36,539 nt of DNA from Candidatus Sungiibacteriota bacterium (GTDB lineage Bacteria; Patescibacteriota; Minisyncoccia; Sungbacterales; HO2-52-23). The DNA is taken from assembly GCA_016181585.1 (NCBI GenBank), contig JACOYX010000007.1, positions 1-36,539 on the forward strand. Direction: 5' to 3'. Positions 8,046 to 15,509 of the stretch are shown here, piece after piece. Under the pieces are notes generated by a model. That model made no database searches and was not told where the DNA came from. It saw only the letters and a list, made by a program, of their open reading frames with translations. Numbering within the stretch: position 1 is the stretch's first letter; each line of letters starts with the position of its first letter. A program made the position numbers and the translations under genes.

Positions 8046-8402
8046 TCAACATCGGGTAATCACCACTCCAGGATATCCTTCGGGCCATACATCAAGTTTC
8101 CATATGCCGACAATCACTGCTTCAACAGCACATAAAGAAAGAATCTCATCGGCGATTAAATTTGCCAGACGCTCGATCAAATAACAGCTCTCCCCTTCGA
8201 TAACCGCTTGTACTTTTTTCCTTGCGAGCGAATAATTTGCGGTATCGGCCATCGCATCGCTTTCTCCTGCGTGTGACAAGTCGAGATACATATCCACATC
8301 GACGCGAAACCGCTGTGGCTTATTGCGCTCTTCGGCCTTTACCCCGTGCCTACCCAAAAACACCATTCCATGCATCTCAATCTTATCCAAGGTTCTTTCC
8401 AT
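8046..8402 (-). CDS. folB: dihydroneopterin aldolase (FolB family)
   Basis: 118 residues from the chosen start, the normal size. FolB converts 7,8-dihydroneopterin to 6-hydroxymethyl-7,8-dihydropterin plus glycolaldehyde in folate synthesis. The N-terminus DKIEMHGMVFLGRHGVKAEER is the family signature (HGV..EE, with the catalytic-site Glu), and LIERLANLIADEIL matches the substrate-anchoring helix. The ATG at 8402 is preferred over one at 8429 because AAGGCGG lies 6 nt before it. It begins one base after the stop codon of the small upstream ORF, so the two are probably translationally coupled. No other folate gene is seen in the window; this may be a lone pterin enzyme. Confidence 0.88.
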   Translation of the reverse strand: MERTLDKIEMHGMVFLGRHGVKAEERNKPQRFRVDVDMYLDLSHAGESDAMADTANYSLARKKVQAVIEGESCYLIERLANLIADEILSLCAVEAVIVGIWKLDVWPEGYPGVVITRC

Positions 8403-8403
8403 A

Positions 8404-8580
8404 CTATTCCGCCTTTCCTTTTTTCCCATCTTTACGCAAGGGAACTTTCATGTCAAACGCCCAGTGGAAACACCCCATACAGACATCGAGATGCGCATCA
8501 AGCCCCAAAAGCACAGAAAGCGAAAGCTCTTCAATACATTCAGCGGAAATCCATATAGCTCGAAATTCAACACAAGACAT
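8404..8580 (-). CDS. small zinc-finger-like protein upstream of folB
   Basis: 58 residues from the ATG at 8580 (GGAG lies about 10 nt upstream). The C-terminal half contains LDAHLDVCMGC, an H-x3-C-x2-C pattern, with further Cys near residues 3 and 15. This resembles the zf-HC2 type zinc motif found in short regulators and anti-sigma-like proteins, but the match is short and there is no membrane helix. The ORF ends in TAG one nucleotide before the folB ATG, which is typical of a coupled pair and supports real expression. Longer starts up to 8601 are possible. The class II/class I nested element begins 37 nt upstream. Confidence 0.5.
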   Translation of the reverse strand: MSCVEFRAIWISAECIEELSLSVLLGLDAHLDVCMGCFHWAFDMKVPLRKDGKKGKAE

Positions 8581-8617
8581 GCGAAACATACTCCAGTGCA
8601 TATAAATCCTTTTTTAT

Positions 8618-8835
8618 AGACCTGTTGCTTAATAATTTTCGTGACGAAAATTATTAAGGGACTGTTGCCGAATTGTCTTTGAAGCGAAATTTCAGAAATT
8701 CGAGGCAAATTTTTCAAATAAATTTTGCGGCCTACCTGCAAGGTAAGCCAAGAAATTTTTTGGAAAATTTGACCGAATTTATGGAATTGCAGCTCATAAG
8801 ACAATTCGGCAACAGTCCCATTAAGCAACAGGTCT
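8618..8835. mobile_element. class II palindromic element, split by a class I insertion
   Basis: Outer ends AGACCTGTTGCTTAAT (8618-8633) and ATTAAGCAACAGGTCT (8820-8835) are perfect inverted repeats, flanked by the 3-bp direct repeat TAT (8615-8617 and 8836-8838). The left arm includes a hairpin, AATAATTTTCG-tga-CGAAAATTATT. A complete class I element lies inside, so this one was present first. Confidence 0.85.
8658..8819. mobile_element. class I palindromic MITE-like element, copy 4 (nested)
   Basis: 162 bp, GGGACTGTTGCCGAATTGTCT to its inverse, flanked by ATTAA (8653-8657 and 8820-8824). The outer stem reads ATTGTCT/AGACAAT where copy 3 has ATAGC/GCTAT: both arms changed together. The inner hairpin is GGCCTACC/GGTAAGCC, where copy 3 has TATC/GATA, again changed on both sides. 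Confidence 0.92.
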
Positions 8836-8902
8836 TATGAAGAACCACCTTTAAAACCGTATGTTTCTCCAAAACGTTTCGCTGGCTAATCCTACAAAAA
8901 AT

Positions 8903-8911
8903 TGGTATAAT
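8903..8911 (+). promoter_or_regulatory. extended -10 promoter, likely leaderless start
   Basis: TGGTATAAT is an extended -10 box (TATAAT 8906-8911). The ATG at 8919 is only 7 nt downstream, where transcription should begin, so the mRNA would have no leader. The longer reading frame from 8910 would start inside the -10 box and is rejected. Confidence 0.65.
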
Positions 8912-8918
8912 GCGCTTA

Positions 8919-9467
8919 ATGCAAAACACTATTGACCTTAGAAAACCGACGGCACATCCCTCATCTCCGGAGGAATCATCCGCGCAGGAAGCTCCAGTCC
9001 CTGACTACGCGGAAGCATTGCTTTCATGGACCGCTCCGGAGTTTGAAAAGAGAATATATACTGCACGTTGGTTTTTTGTCGTAGGAGGGTTTGCGCTCAT
9101 CTGCATCATTGCCGCCATTATCACAAAAAACTATTTTTTTATCGTCTTTATCGCTCTCTCGTTTTTGGTCACCATGCTCTATACCAGACAAACGCCGCGC
9201 GACATGGCGTTTGCCATCGCGAAAGAAGGAGTATATATTGGGCGCAAGGTTTTTTTGTGGAAAATACTTAAATCGTTTGCGCTTATGGGAAGAGACGGTC
9301 GTAGCGAGCTCTCCCTTGAAACCGAAAAACTACTTACCCCTTATATCCGCATCCCGCTTCCTGAAATAAATATCGAAGAACTTCGGGTACTCTTGAAGAA
9401 ATTTATTCCTGAAAAAGAGCATCCTGAATCCGCGGCGGATGAGCTCGGGAAAAATTTGGGGTTTTAA
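8919..9467 (+). CDS. small membrane protein of a type common in CPR genomes
   Basis: 182 residues. A Pro/Ser/Glu-rich N-terminus is followed by LSWTAPEFEKR, then two membrane helices (about residues 48-68 and 71-90) separated by TKNYF, then a cytoplasmic ~90-residue domain with amphipathic beta-strands (EGVYIGRKVFLWKILKSF) and a Lys/Glu-rich end. Proteins with W(S/T)APEFE followed by two helices and a YxRQxPR turn are widespread in CPR bacteria; function is unknown. The start is set by the promoter rather than by a ribosome-binding site. Confidence 0.75.
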   Translation: MQNTIDLRKPTAHPSSPEESSAQEAPVPDYAEALLSWTAPEFEKRIYTARWFFVVGGFALICIIAAIITKNYFFIVFIALSFLVTMLYTRQTPRDMAFAIAKEGVYIGRKVFLWKILKSFALMGRDGRSELSLETEKLLTPYIRIPLPEINIEELRVLLKKFIPEKEHPESAADELGKNLGF

Positions 9468-9516
9468 CTAGCAACTAAGTTCTAGCGGCTAGTCTCTATT
9501 TATAGTTGTAACACAT

Positions 9517-9588
9517 GCCCTCGTCGTTCAATGGACAGGACACGAGCTTGCGGAGCTTGAAATGTAGGTTCGATTCCTACCGAGGGCA
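9517..9588 (+). tRNA. tRNA-Arg (anticodon GCG)
   Basis: 72 nt cloverleaf: acceptor GCCCTCG/CGAGGGC, D stem GTTC/GGAC, anticodon stem CGAGC/GCTTG with loop TTGCGGA, T stem GTAGG/CCTAC, discriminator A, no encoded CCA. The anticodon GCG reads CGC and CGU. A reading frame opening at 9515 merely translates the tRNA. Confidence 0.92.
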
Positions 9589-9597
9589 AAAAATTAT

Positions 9598-9649
9598 TAA
9601 ATTAGTCCGAACGCATTTCGCCGCCTGCGGCGGCGAGGAAGCCCCCCGC
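9598..9649. repeat. left inverted repeat of the pilin-like cassette region
   Basis: Begins TAAATTAGTCCG and continues through TTTCGCCGCCTGCGGCGGCGAGG to a C-run. A near-identical copy in reverse orientation lies at 11328-11375. It starts 10 nt after tRNA-Arg. GC-rich, unlike the neighbouring sequence. Confidence 0.75.
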
Positions 9650-9754
9650 AAAATTGAGCGGCTTTGCCGCGAACCGAAAAACTGCCAAAGAACCTGTAAA
9701 AACATCGGCTCGAACCATATTTTAATATTGAGGGAAGAAAATTTTTTAATCAAT

Positions 9755-10447
9755 ATGAATAATAAAGGGTTTGTAAATATTGCATTGATTGGAATAGTCG
9801 TTATCCTTCTAGGCATAGGGGGTTATTTTGTTTGGTCAGAATATGGACCACAACCTTGTGCACAAAGTCTATTACCATCTGAAGCTGTAAACAAAAAAAC
9901 CGGCGAGAAAAAGATTTTTGAGTATCCTTGTGCTGTTCCTAGAGGTTGGGTAATTACTGATTATCATCCAGCAACTACGCCCCAACCGACTTCTATACCA
10001 ACCCCTCAACAACCCTCCCCAACACCGACAAATGAAACTACGAGTTGGAAAACATACAAGAACGATACGTATAGTTTTGAATTAAAGTATCCATCGGATT
10101 GGGCATCGAAAGGATCTTGGAGTGAAAATGGTGGTTTCTTTTATGTTGCATTTGGAGTTGCTAATTCAATCGACTCAAAACCACTTGCGACTCTCCGTGT
10201 ATATCCGAACCAAACTACTTTAGATAAGTTCATAAAATATTTTGATTATGTTGGTGGAACTTGGAAGAATGTTTCGCTCGGTGGTGTAGCTGCAAAAGAA
10301 GTAGTTTCAACTGGACAGAATTCAAAACAATTTATTCTCACTGCTTCAGTTAAAAACTCTTATGGCTTTGAATTGGCCTCAACAGTATTTGGGGACAATG
10401 TCGATACTGTAAGAAAGATGAATTTGACTTTTCAGTTTCTTAAGTAG
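9755..10447 (+). CDS. secreted pilin-like protein with PsbP-like domain
   Basis: 230 residues. MNNKGFVNIALIGIVVILLG resembles a type IV prepilin leader: short basic start, G-F cleavage site, then a 20-residue hydrophobic helix, although the usual Glu at +5 is absent. A Pro/Thr-rich spacer follows (about 75-98). The C-terminal region (about 100-230) begins WKTYKNDTYSFELKYPSDW, the opening of PsbP/Mog1-like lipoprotein-type domains common in CPR secreted proteins. It is probably held at the outer membrane face. The start was chosen at the ATG giving the short KGF leader; longer frames run into tRNA-Arg. The leader sequence at 9731-9757 is repeated before the next gene. Confidence 0.75.
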   Translation: MNNKGFVNIALIGIVVILLGIGGYFVWSEYGPQPCAQSLLPSEAVNKKTGEKKIFEYPCAVPRGWVITDYHPATTPQPTSIPTPQQPSPTPTNETTSWKTYKNDTYSFELKYPSDWASKGSWSENGGFFYVAFGVANSIDSKPLATLRVYPNQTTLDKFIKYFDYVGGTWKNVSLGGVAAKEVVSTGQNSKQFILTASVKNSYGFELASTVFGDNVDTVRKMNLTFQFLK

Positions 10448-10475
10448 AATTCGTAAAGCGAATTCTTGGATTTAA

Positions 10476-10559
10476 TGCCGCCAAAGAAAAACTTGTCGTG
10501 CCTGAGGCAGATCTGCCTTTGGCTGAAATTTTGGGGGAAGAAAATTTTTTAATCATAAT
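10476..10559 (+). repeat. leader sequence shared by the two pilin-like genes
   Basis: TGCCGCCAAAGAAAAACTTG (10476) and GGGAAGAAAATTTTTTAATCA (10536 on, in part) recur upstream of the first gene (about 9683 and 9732). A third fragment, TGCTGTCAAAGAAAAACTTG, follows the second gene at 11243-11262. This points to a duplicated leader-plus-gene unit. Confidence 0.65.
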
Positions 10560-10578
10560 GTCGAAAAATAATTTATGA
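10558..10578 (+). other. six-codon upstream ORF overlapping the pilin-like start
   Basis: ATG at 10558, homologous to the start position of the first pilin-like gene, opens a reading frame of six codons. Its TGA overlaps the ATG at 10575 (ATGA). This could allow re-initiation, or be the remnant of a shifted start. Confidence 0.45.
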
Positions 10579-11195
10579 ATTATCATATGAACCAAAAAGG
10601 ATTTGCTAACATTATTCTCATTGTTTTGGTCGTCGTTTTGGCGGGTGCGTTGGGGTATGTAACTTTAGTCAAAAAACTGGCTCCAGTTGAACAACCCTCA
10701 ACTAACAATTCACAAAACACACAAACTACTACGCCACCGCCATCCAACAACCCTGCTTCTCAAAATCCGCCGGCTACCCAACCTCCAGTTACGCCTCCCT
10801 TATCTCTGCCAACAACTTGCGTAGATCAACAAGAAGCAACACCTATCATTACTTCAATTTCTCCGCAATCTGGTTCGGTGGGAACAAAAGTAGAAATTCG
10901 GGGCTGCAACTTTACCGGATTTGAGGGCGACCTTGATGCTGTGTTTGTGAGAAGCGACGGTAAAGAAATTCCTGTTTCTGGTGGTAACTGGTATCCCGGA
11001 TACGGTGGAGGAGTGGGGCGAGGGAAAATTATGATCGTAACAGTACAGTCATACTGCGAATCCGGTTCAATAACCGGCAGTTACTCCGGAATTACTTCGC
11101 CGTGCCAGACAATAAAAGCAAATCCGGGAGTTTACAAAGTTTATGTAACTGCTTGGGGAAAAAAGAGCAACACCGCGACCTTTACTGTGAAGTAG
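10575..11195 (+). CDS. secreted pilin-like protein with IPT/TIG-type domain
   Basis: 206 residues. The N-terminus (MNQKGFANIILIVLVVVLAG) is a pilin-like leader closely related to that of the preceding gene. A long Asn/Pro/Thr/Gln-rich spacer (about 38-88) would be extended and exposed. The C-terminal domain starts ITSISPQSGSVGTKVEIRGCNF, which is the IPT/TIG immunoglobulin-like opening, and contains three or four Cys that could form disulfides. A surface adhesin-like or pilus-associated role is likely. The ATG at 10575 overlaps a short upstream ORF; the ATG at 10587 gives the cleaner KGF leader and is an alternative. Confidence 0.75.
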   Translation: MNYHMNQKGFANIILIVLVVVLAGALGYVTLVKKLAPVEQPSTNNSQNTQTTTPPPSNNPASQNPPATQPPVTPPLSLPTTCVDQQEATPIITSISPQSGSVGTKVEIRGCNFTGFEGDLDAVFVRSDGKEIPVSGGNWYPGYGGGVGRGKIMIVTVQSYCESGSITGSYSGITSPCQTIKANPGVYKVYVTAWGKKSNTATFTVK

Positions 11196-11488
11196 TTTCA
11201 AAATCCTGTTTTTGATTTCTGTAAAAGATAAGTTTCAGAATTTGCTGTCAAAGAAAAACTTGATTCACCGGCTGGATGTCACCGGTGCGGCTCCGCCGTC
11301 TTTCCGTCCGCCAGCTGGCGGATTCGTGGGGGGGCCTCGCCGCCGTAGGCGGCGAAAGCGGTGCGGACTAATTTAAGTATTCTGCACGGAAGTTTTACAA
11401 TGTAAATAATTTGTTCTCGTTTTTGTGGAACAAAAAGTAGCTCTTTTTATGAACAATAAAAATTTAACCAGAAGGGAGGTGATACATA
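11196..11488 (+). other. intergenic region with leader fragment and inverted repeat
   Basis: Contains a copy of the pilin leader fragment (11243-11262), a GC-rich segment with several small hairpins (for example CACCGG...CCGGTG near 11268-11285 and GTCCGCCAGCTGGCGGAT near 11306), and the right inverted repeat. No gene was seen. Confidence 0.6.
11328..11375. repeat. right inverted repeat of the pilin-like cassette region
   Basis: Reverse complement begins TAAATTAGTCCGCACCGC and goes on through the same GCCGCC...GGCGGC core and C-run as 9598-9649. Together they bracket a 1.8-kb segment holding both pilin-like genes. Confidence 0.75.
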
Positions 11489-11713
11489 ATGGCAAAAAAG
11501 GCTTTTGACGTAGTTGAAGGCGTTTGGGGTGGTTTAGTGATGACTCTCGCAGTACTGGTGCTGTTGTTTGAAGTGGGCCAGCCGCTCGAACAAACCTTTA
11601 TTACGTGGTGGTCTGCGAATCCAGTAGTTTTTATTGGACTAGTGTTGCTTTTTGCAGTAGGCGCATTGGGTCACCATCACCAAAATAATTCCCCGCCGAA
11701 AGAAAACACTTAA
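11489..11713 (+). CDS. small two-helix membrane protein
   Basis: 74 residues with two membrane helices (about 11-30 and 43-61) joined by a short loop, and a His/Asn/Pro/Lys tail (GHHHQNNSPPKENT). Function is unknown. It has the best Shine-Dalgarno in the window: AAGGGAGGTGAT, pairing with almost the whole anti-SD, 6 nt before the ATG, suggesting high expression. It is followed by its own terminator, so it is a single-gene unit. Confidence 0.75.
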   Translation: MAKKAFDVVEGVWGGLVMTLAVLVLLFEVGQPLEQTFITWWSANPVVFIGLVLLFAVGALGHHHQNNSPPKENT

Positions 11714-11750
11714 TTTATACATCTCTTTCATTTGCGTATCAGTTGTTTAC

Positions 11751-11780
11751 GCCCCGCACTAATCGTGCGAGGGCTTTTCT
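11751..11780 (+). terminator. terminator of the small membrane protein gene
   Basis: GCCCCGCAC-TAATC-GTGCGAGGGC followed by TTTTCTTTTT. Confidence 0.85.
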
Positions 11781-11811
11781 TTTTATGCGGCAATCGCTAA
11801 AGTAAAAGCAC

Positions 11812-13893
11812 ATGCCCTATCTTTCGATAACAATTGAACACGCAGGAAAAATAAATAAAAAAATTATTCCGGCGCTGAAACGCCTGGGGATTTTTACCGT
11901 GCGCGATCTTTTATTCCACATCCCTTCCCGCTATGAAGATTTTTCAAACATGAAACCGATCTCGGAAGTTGCAGCCGAAGAGCGCGTCACGATTGAAGGA
12001 GAAATAACTTCGCTAAAAAGTTTTCGCACGCGTGCAAAAGGAATGCACATTACCACCGCGGCAATCACCGACGAAAGCGGCACCATCGAAGCACTTTGGT
12101 TTAACCAGCCATTTCTTGCACGCGCTCTGCACGTCGGCCTGCGTGTACGCCTCTCTGGCAAACCAGTGCTCGGCAAAAAAGGAATTGTTCTGCAAAACCC
12201 CGCGCATGAAAAAATTTCCGCATACGCAACCGAAGCGGAACAAAAAGGAATCCACACCAGCGGTCTCGTACCGATCTATCCGGAAACGGCAGGTATCACT
12301 TCGCGCTGGCTTCGCTGGCTGATCAAATCGTATATCAGCGCACGGAAAGAACTCCGCGATCCTCTGCCGGAAAAAATCGCCCAACAATATATTTTGCCCC
12401 ATCTGCACGATGCAATCGCGGCGATTCATTTTCCGGAAACAAAAGAAGAAGCGGAGCGTGCCAAGCGCCGCTTCGCATTTGAAGAACTTTTGCTCATCCA
12501 ACTGCGTGCACTGCGCGAGAGAAGCAGACTCAAGCAATACCAAGCGCCTGCAATTTTGCTTGATGTTTCACTGATACAAGAATTCGTGAAACAACTGCCC
12601 TTTATCCTCACCGATGCGCAAAAGCGTTCGCTTTGGGAAATCTTGAAAGACATTGAAAAGCCAAAACCTATGAATCGCTTGCTTGAAGGTGATGTCGGCT
12701 CGGGAAAAACAATCATCGCCGCGGCCGCATCCCTCATTGCCGCGCATGCAGGACGGCGGGTGCTATTTATGGCGCCGACGGAAATTCTCGCACGCCAGCA
12801 TTTTGAAACAGTAAAAAAATTTTTATTGCCATTTCATATTTCCATCGGGCTTCTTACCGGATCGGAAAAAAAGATCATACATGTGCCCGACATAATAATC
12901 GGTACTCATGCGCTTATACAAAAACATTTGCAGTTTGAAAATTTGGGGTTAGTTATTGTAGACGAACAACACCGCTTCGGTGTGGAACAGCGCATGGCTT
13001 TGCAAAAAAAACGCGGATCAACTTCAACGATTATTCCTCATTTTTTGAGCATGTCCGCAACGCCGATTCCCCGCACGCTTGCGCTTACCATCTATGGTGA
13101 TCTTGATCTTTCGATTATTGACGAGCTGCCAAAATCACGCCGTCAAATCATGACAAAAATCGTCAGCTCGACACGGCGTACTGAAGCGTACAGTTTTATC
13201 CGGAAAGAAATACAAAATGGAAGACAAGTGTTTATCATCTGTCCCAAAATAGAAACAAAACCGGATGAGCGGCGTGAAACAAGTTTTTCTCGAGCATTTC
13301 TAAATCAAGAAGTAAAAGCGGTCAAAGAAGAATACGAGCGGCTGAAAAAAGAAATTTTTCCTGATCTCAAACTTGCCGTGCTTCACGGAAAAATGAAGCC
13401 CAAGGAAAAAAATGAAATCATGCAAGAATTTAAAAATCGCACCTGCGACATTCTTGTTTCAACATCGGTTATTGAAGTCGGCGTAGATGTGCCAAATGCA
13501 ACCATTATGCTGATTGAAGGCGCGGAGCGTTTCGGCCTCGCGCAATTGCATCAGTTCCGCGGACGCGTAGGCCGAGGAGAGCATCAGTCGTATTGTTTTC
13601 TTTTTTGCACCGAAGACGGAGTTGCGGCTAATCGTTTGCGTGCGATTGTTGAAGCGAAAAACGGTTTTGAGCTTGCGGAAAAAGATTTGGCGATTCGCGG
13701 ACCGGGCGATCTTTTTGGCGGGCGGCAATCCGGCATTCCCGATTTGGCACTTGCCAATATCACCAACGCGGAGCTTGTGCGCGCAGTACGCATGGCGGCG
13801 CGCGAGATAGTTTCCGAAAGCCCTGACTTAAAAAAATTCCCCGCGCTTGCCGAAGCATTGCGCAAATTTGAGCAAGCGATTCATCTTGAATAA
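11812..13893 (+). CDS. recG: ATP-dependent DNA helicase RecG
   Basis: 693 residues, the usual RecG length. The order is normal: N-terminal helices and the FxIPSRYEDFS motif (residues 35-45), the OB-fold wedge (about 57-140) that binds branched DNA, then superfamily 2 helicase motifs: Walker A GDVGSGKT (293-300), MAPTEILA, DEQHRFG in place of a DEAH box, SATPIPRTL, and in the second RecA lobe LHGKMKPKEK, STSVIEVGVDVPNA and QFRGRVGRG. The C-terminal region contains AIRGPGDLFGGRQSG, the TRG motif needed for translocation. RecG remodels stalled replication forks and Holliday junctions. The start codon matches family alignments, although no good Shine-Dalgarno is present. Confidence 0.97.
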   Translation: MPYLSITIEHAGKINKKIIPALKRLGIFTVRDLLFHIPSRYEDFSNMKPISEVAAEERVTIEGEITSLKSFRTRAKGMHITTAAITDESGTIEALWFNQPFLARALHVGLRVRLSGKPVLGKKGIVLQNPAHEKISAYATEAEQKGIHTSGLVPIYPETAGITSRWLRWLIKSYISARKELRDPLPEKIAQQYILPHLHDAIAAIHFPETKEEAERAKRRFAFEELLLIQLRALRERSRLKQYQAPAILLDVSLIQEFVKQLPFILTDAQKRSLWEILKDIEKPKPMNRLLEGDVGSGKTIIAAAASLIAAHAGRRVLFMAPTEILARQHFETVKKFLLPFHISIGLLTGSEKKIIHVPDIIIGTHALIQKHLQFENLGLVIVDEQHRFGVEQRMALQKKRGSTSTIIPHFLSMSATPIPRTLALTIYGDLDLSIIDELPKSRRQIMTKIVSSTRRTEAYSFIRKEIQNGRQVFIICPKIETKPDERRETSFSRAFLNQEVKAVKEEYERLKKEIFPDLKLAVLHGKMKPKEKNEIMQEFKNRTCDILVSTSVIEVGVDVPNATIMLIEGAERFGLAQLHQFRGRVGRGEHQSYCFLFCTEDGVAANRLRAIVEAKNGFELAEKDLAIRGPGDLFGGRQSGIPDLALANITNAELVRAVRMAAREIVSESPDLKKFPALAEALRKFEQAIHLE

Positions 13894-13919
13894 GAGCATA
13901 CCTCAACACTCTTCTCTCA

Positions 13920-13971
13920 CTTTAAGGCACTTACTTGCTATAGCAAGTAAGTGCCTTAAAGAGTTTTTTGT
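13920..13971 (+). terminator. terminator of recG
   Basis: Perfect 20-bp-armed hairpin (CTTTAAGGCACTTACTTGCT and its complement) followed by GTTTTTTGTTTTT. Confidence 0.85.
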
Positions 13972-14025
13972 TTTTATTCAGTAGGTCTGGTTTTTTTGCC
14001 TTACCTTACCTTAAAAAATAAAATT

Positions 14026-14043
14026 CCCGACATTGCTGTCGGG
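14026..14043 (-). terminator. terminator of the DUF444-SpoVR operon
   Basis: Minus strand CCCGAC-AGCAAT-GTCGGG followed by AATTTTATTTTTT. Confidence 0.8.
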
Positions 14044-14078
14044 ATCGTTTAACTACTTCGAGTTCGAGGTCAAACCAG

Positions 14079-15509
14079 CTACCTAGCCGGTTTTACACTA
14101 AACCCCTTTTCGCCATATTCCAAATAAAATTTTTTATTATTAACCGTCGTTTCGAGTACGACTTCCCTTCCCCAGAGGCGGTGAAGGTGTTCCAATGTTC
14201 TTTCGGCATACTCCATTTGAAGGTCACGTCCTTCATGGTCGTGTCTCAATAACAAAACGCGATTGTGACCATAATCCGCATCGCATACTTTGATCACGGG
14301 AATCGTTCCCATGCCCACGTTTTTCAATAGAGTCTCTTTTACCTCTCGCCAGCTGTCTTTGTCCGATACTTTGGAGATGACCATCTTGTCATCTTTTTTT
14401 TCGTATTCGAACATATCCATTTCTCGCATCATTTCTTCCGTAAGAAACCTCCGTAAAAATGATACATCCCTGTCTGCCTCTCTCGCGGTAAAGATTGCTT
14501 GCATGCCGCTTTCCAGGGGCTTTCCATATTTTTCGATTTCCTCCAAAGTAGGCTCGTCGTGGCGGCGCACAATATCTTCCCACAATTTGAATCCCAGAAA
14601 ATAAGGATTTATCCCCCGGGGAAACGGCCGCACCACTTGATTGTGATGCACCATAAATTCAATGTGGAGTTCTTGCGGCAAGTCAAGACTTTTCAAGATT
14701 TTGTAATGCCAATAGCTCGCCCACCCCTCATTCATGATTTTCGTCTCGATCTGTGGAATAAAATATTGCTCGCGCTCATGCGCTATAGTGAGCAAATCTT
14801 TTTCCCACTCGCTTAAGTAGGGATTGTAATCGCGAATGAAAAGCAAAATATCCTCTTCCGGCTCAAGCGGCACCTTATCAAAATCCGGCTCTATATATTC
14901 TTGTTTTTTGTGCACTTTTGCGAAAGGATCGTGCGCGGGAGATGCAACATCTGCGGCGTGATCCTTTTGCTCTTCGGGCGTTCGCTTTTTAATACCCATG
15001 TTGCGACGGCACTGTATGGCAAGCGCATGCGCCGCATCAAGAATAGATTCCACCTTCTCTTCACCAATGGATGGCGTTTCAATGTATTTCCGCACACGAT
15101 CGGCATGCATCTTGAAGCGGCCGAGTGTCAGTTCCGCGCGCGTGCTTTTGAAAGTAAAGTTGTTTCTGAAAAAATCATTATGCGCGTATACATGCGCAAT
15201 AGTCAGAACCTGAAGACAGAGCGTATTGTCGCGCATCAGATAGGCCAGTGCCGGGTTCGAGTTAATGACCATTTCGTACGGCAACCCGGTGACACCATGG
15301 TCATACATGGTCTTGAGTTTCTCGTAACTCTTCCCATACGACCAATGCGGATAGTGAGATGGCATACCGGAGTAGGCCATAGCACCAATCATTTGATTAT
15401 GATCATAAAGTTCAAATTCCTGCGGATACCAGGAAAGCCCACACTCTGCGGCTTTTTCGCGGATCCGCTCATCCCACATTGCTAAATCTTTTGTATCGTA
15501 GTAGCTCAT
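14079..15509 (-). CDS. spoVR: SpoVR family protein
   Basis: 476 residues, a normal length for the family. The N-terminal third carries the conserved block SHYPHWSYGKSYEKLKTMY and YEMVINSNPALAYLMRDN, then HVYAHNDFFRNN. The middle has NEGWASYWHYKIL and the end HLHRLWGREVVLET, all family landmarks. The many conserved His/Glu/Asn suggest a metal or small-molecule site, but its biochemistry is not settled. In E. coli the homologue YcgB is co-regulated with YeaG (PrkA) and YeaH under starvation; in Bacillus it affects the spore cortex. The ATG overlaps the DUF444 stop by 4 nt, so the two are translationally coupled. No sporulation gene is present, so a stress role is more likely. Confidence 0.95.
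   Translation of the reverse strand: MSYYDTKDLAMWDERIREKAAECGLSWYPQEFELYDHNQMIGAMAYSGMPSHYPHWSYGKSYEKLKTMYDHGVTGLPYEMVINSNPALAYLMRDNTLCLQVLTIAHVYAHNDFFRNNFTFKSTRAELTLGRFKMHADRVRKYIETPSIGEEKVESILDAAHALAIQCRRNMGIKKRTPEEQKDHAADVASPAHDPFAKVHKKQEYIEPDFDKVPLEPEEDILLFIRDYNPYLSEWEKDLLTIAHEREQYFIPQIETKIMNEGWASYWHYKILKSLDLPQELHIEFMVHHNQVVRPFPRGINPYFLGFKLWEDIVRRHDEPTLEEIEKYGKPLESGMQAIFTAREADRDVSFLRRFLTEEMMREMDMFEYEKKDDKMVISKVSDKDSWREVKETLLKNVGMGTIPVIKVCDADYGHNRVLLLRHDHEGRDLQMEYAERTLEHLHRLWGREVVLETTVNNKKFYLEYGEKGFSVKPAR

Noticed and set aside
9515-9754. N-terminal extension of the first pilin-like protein
   Set aside because: The first codons are the tRNA-Arg gene read as protein; the real start is the ATG at 9755 giving a pilin-like leader.
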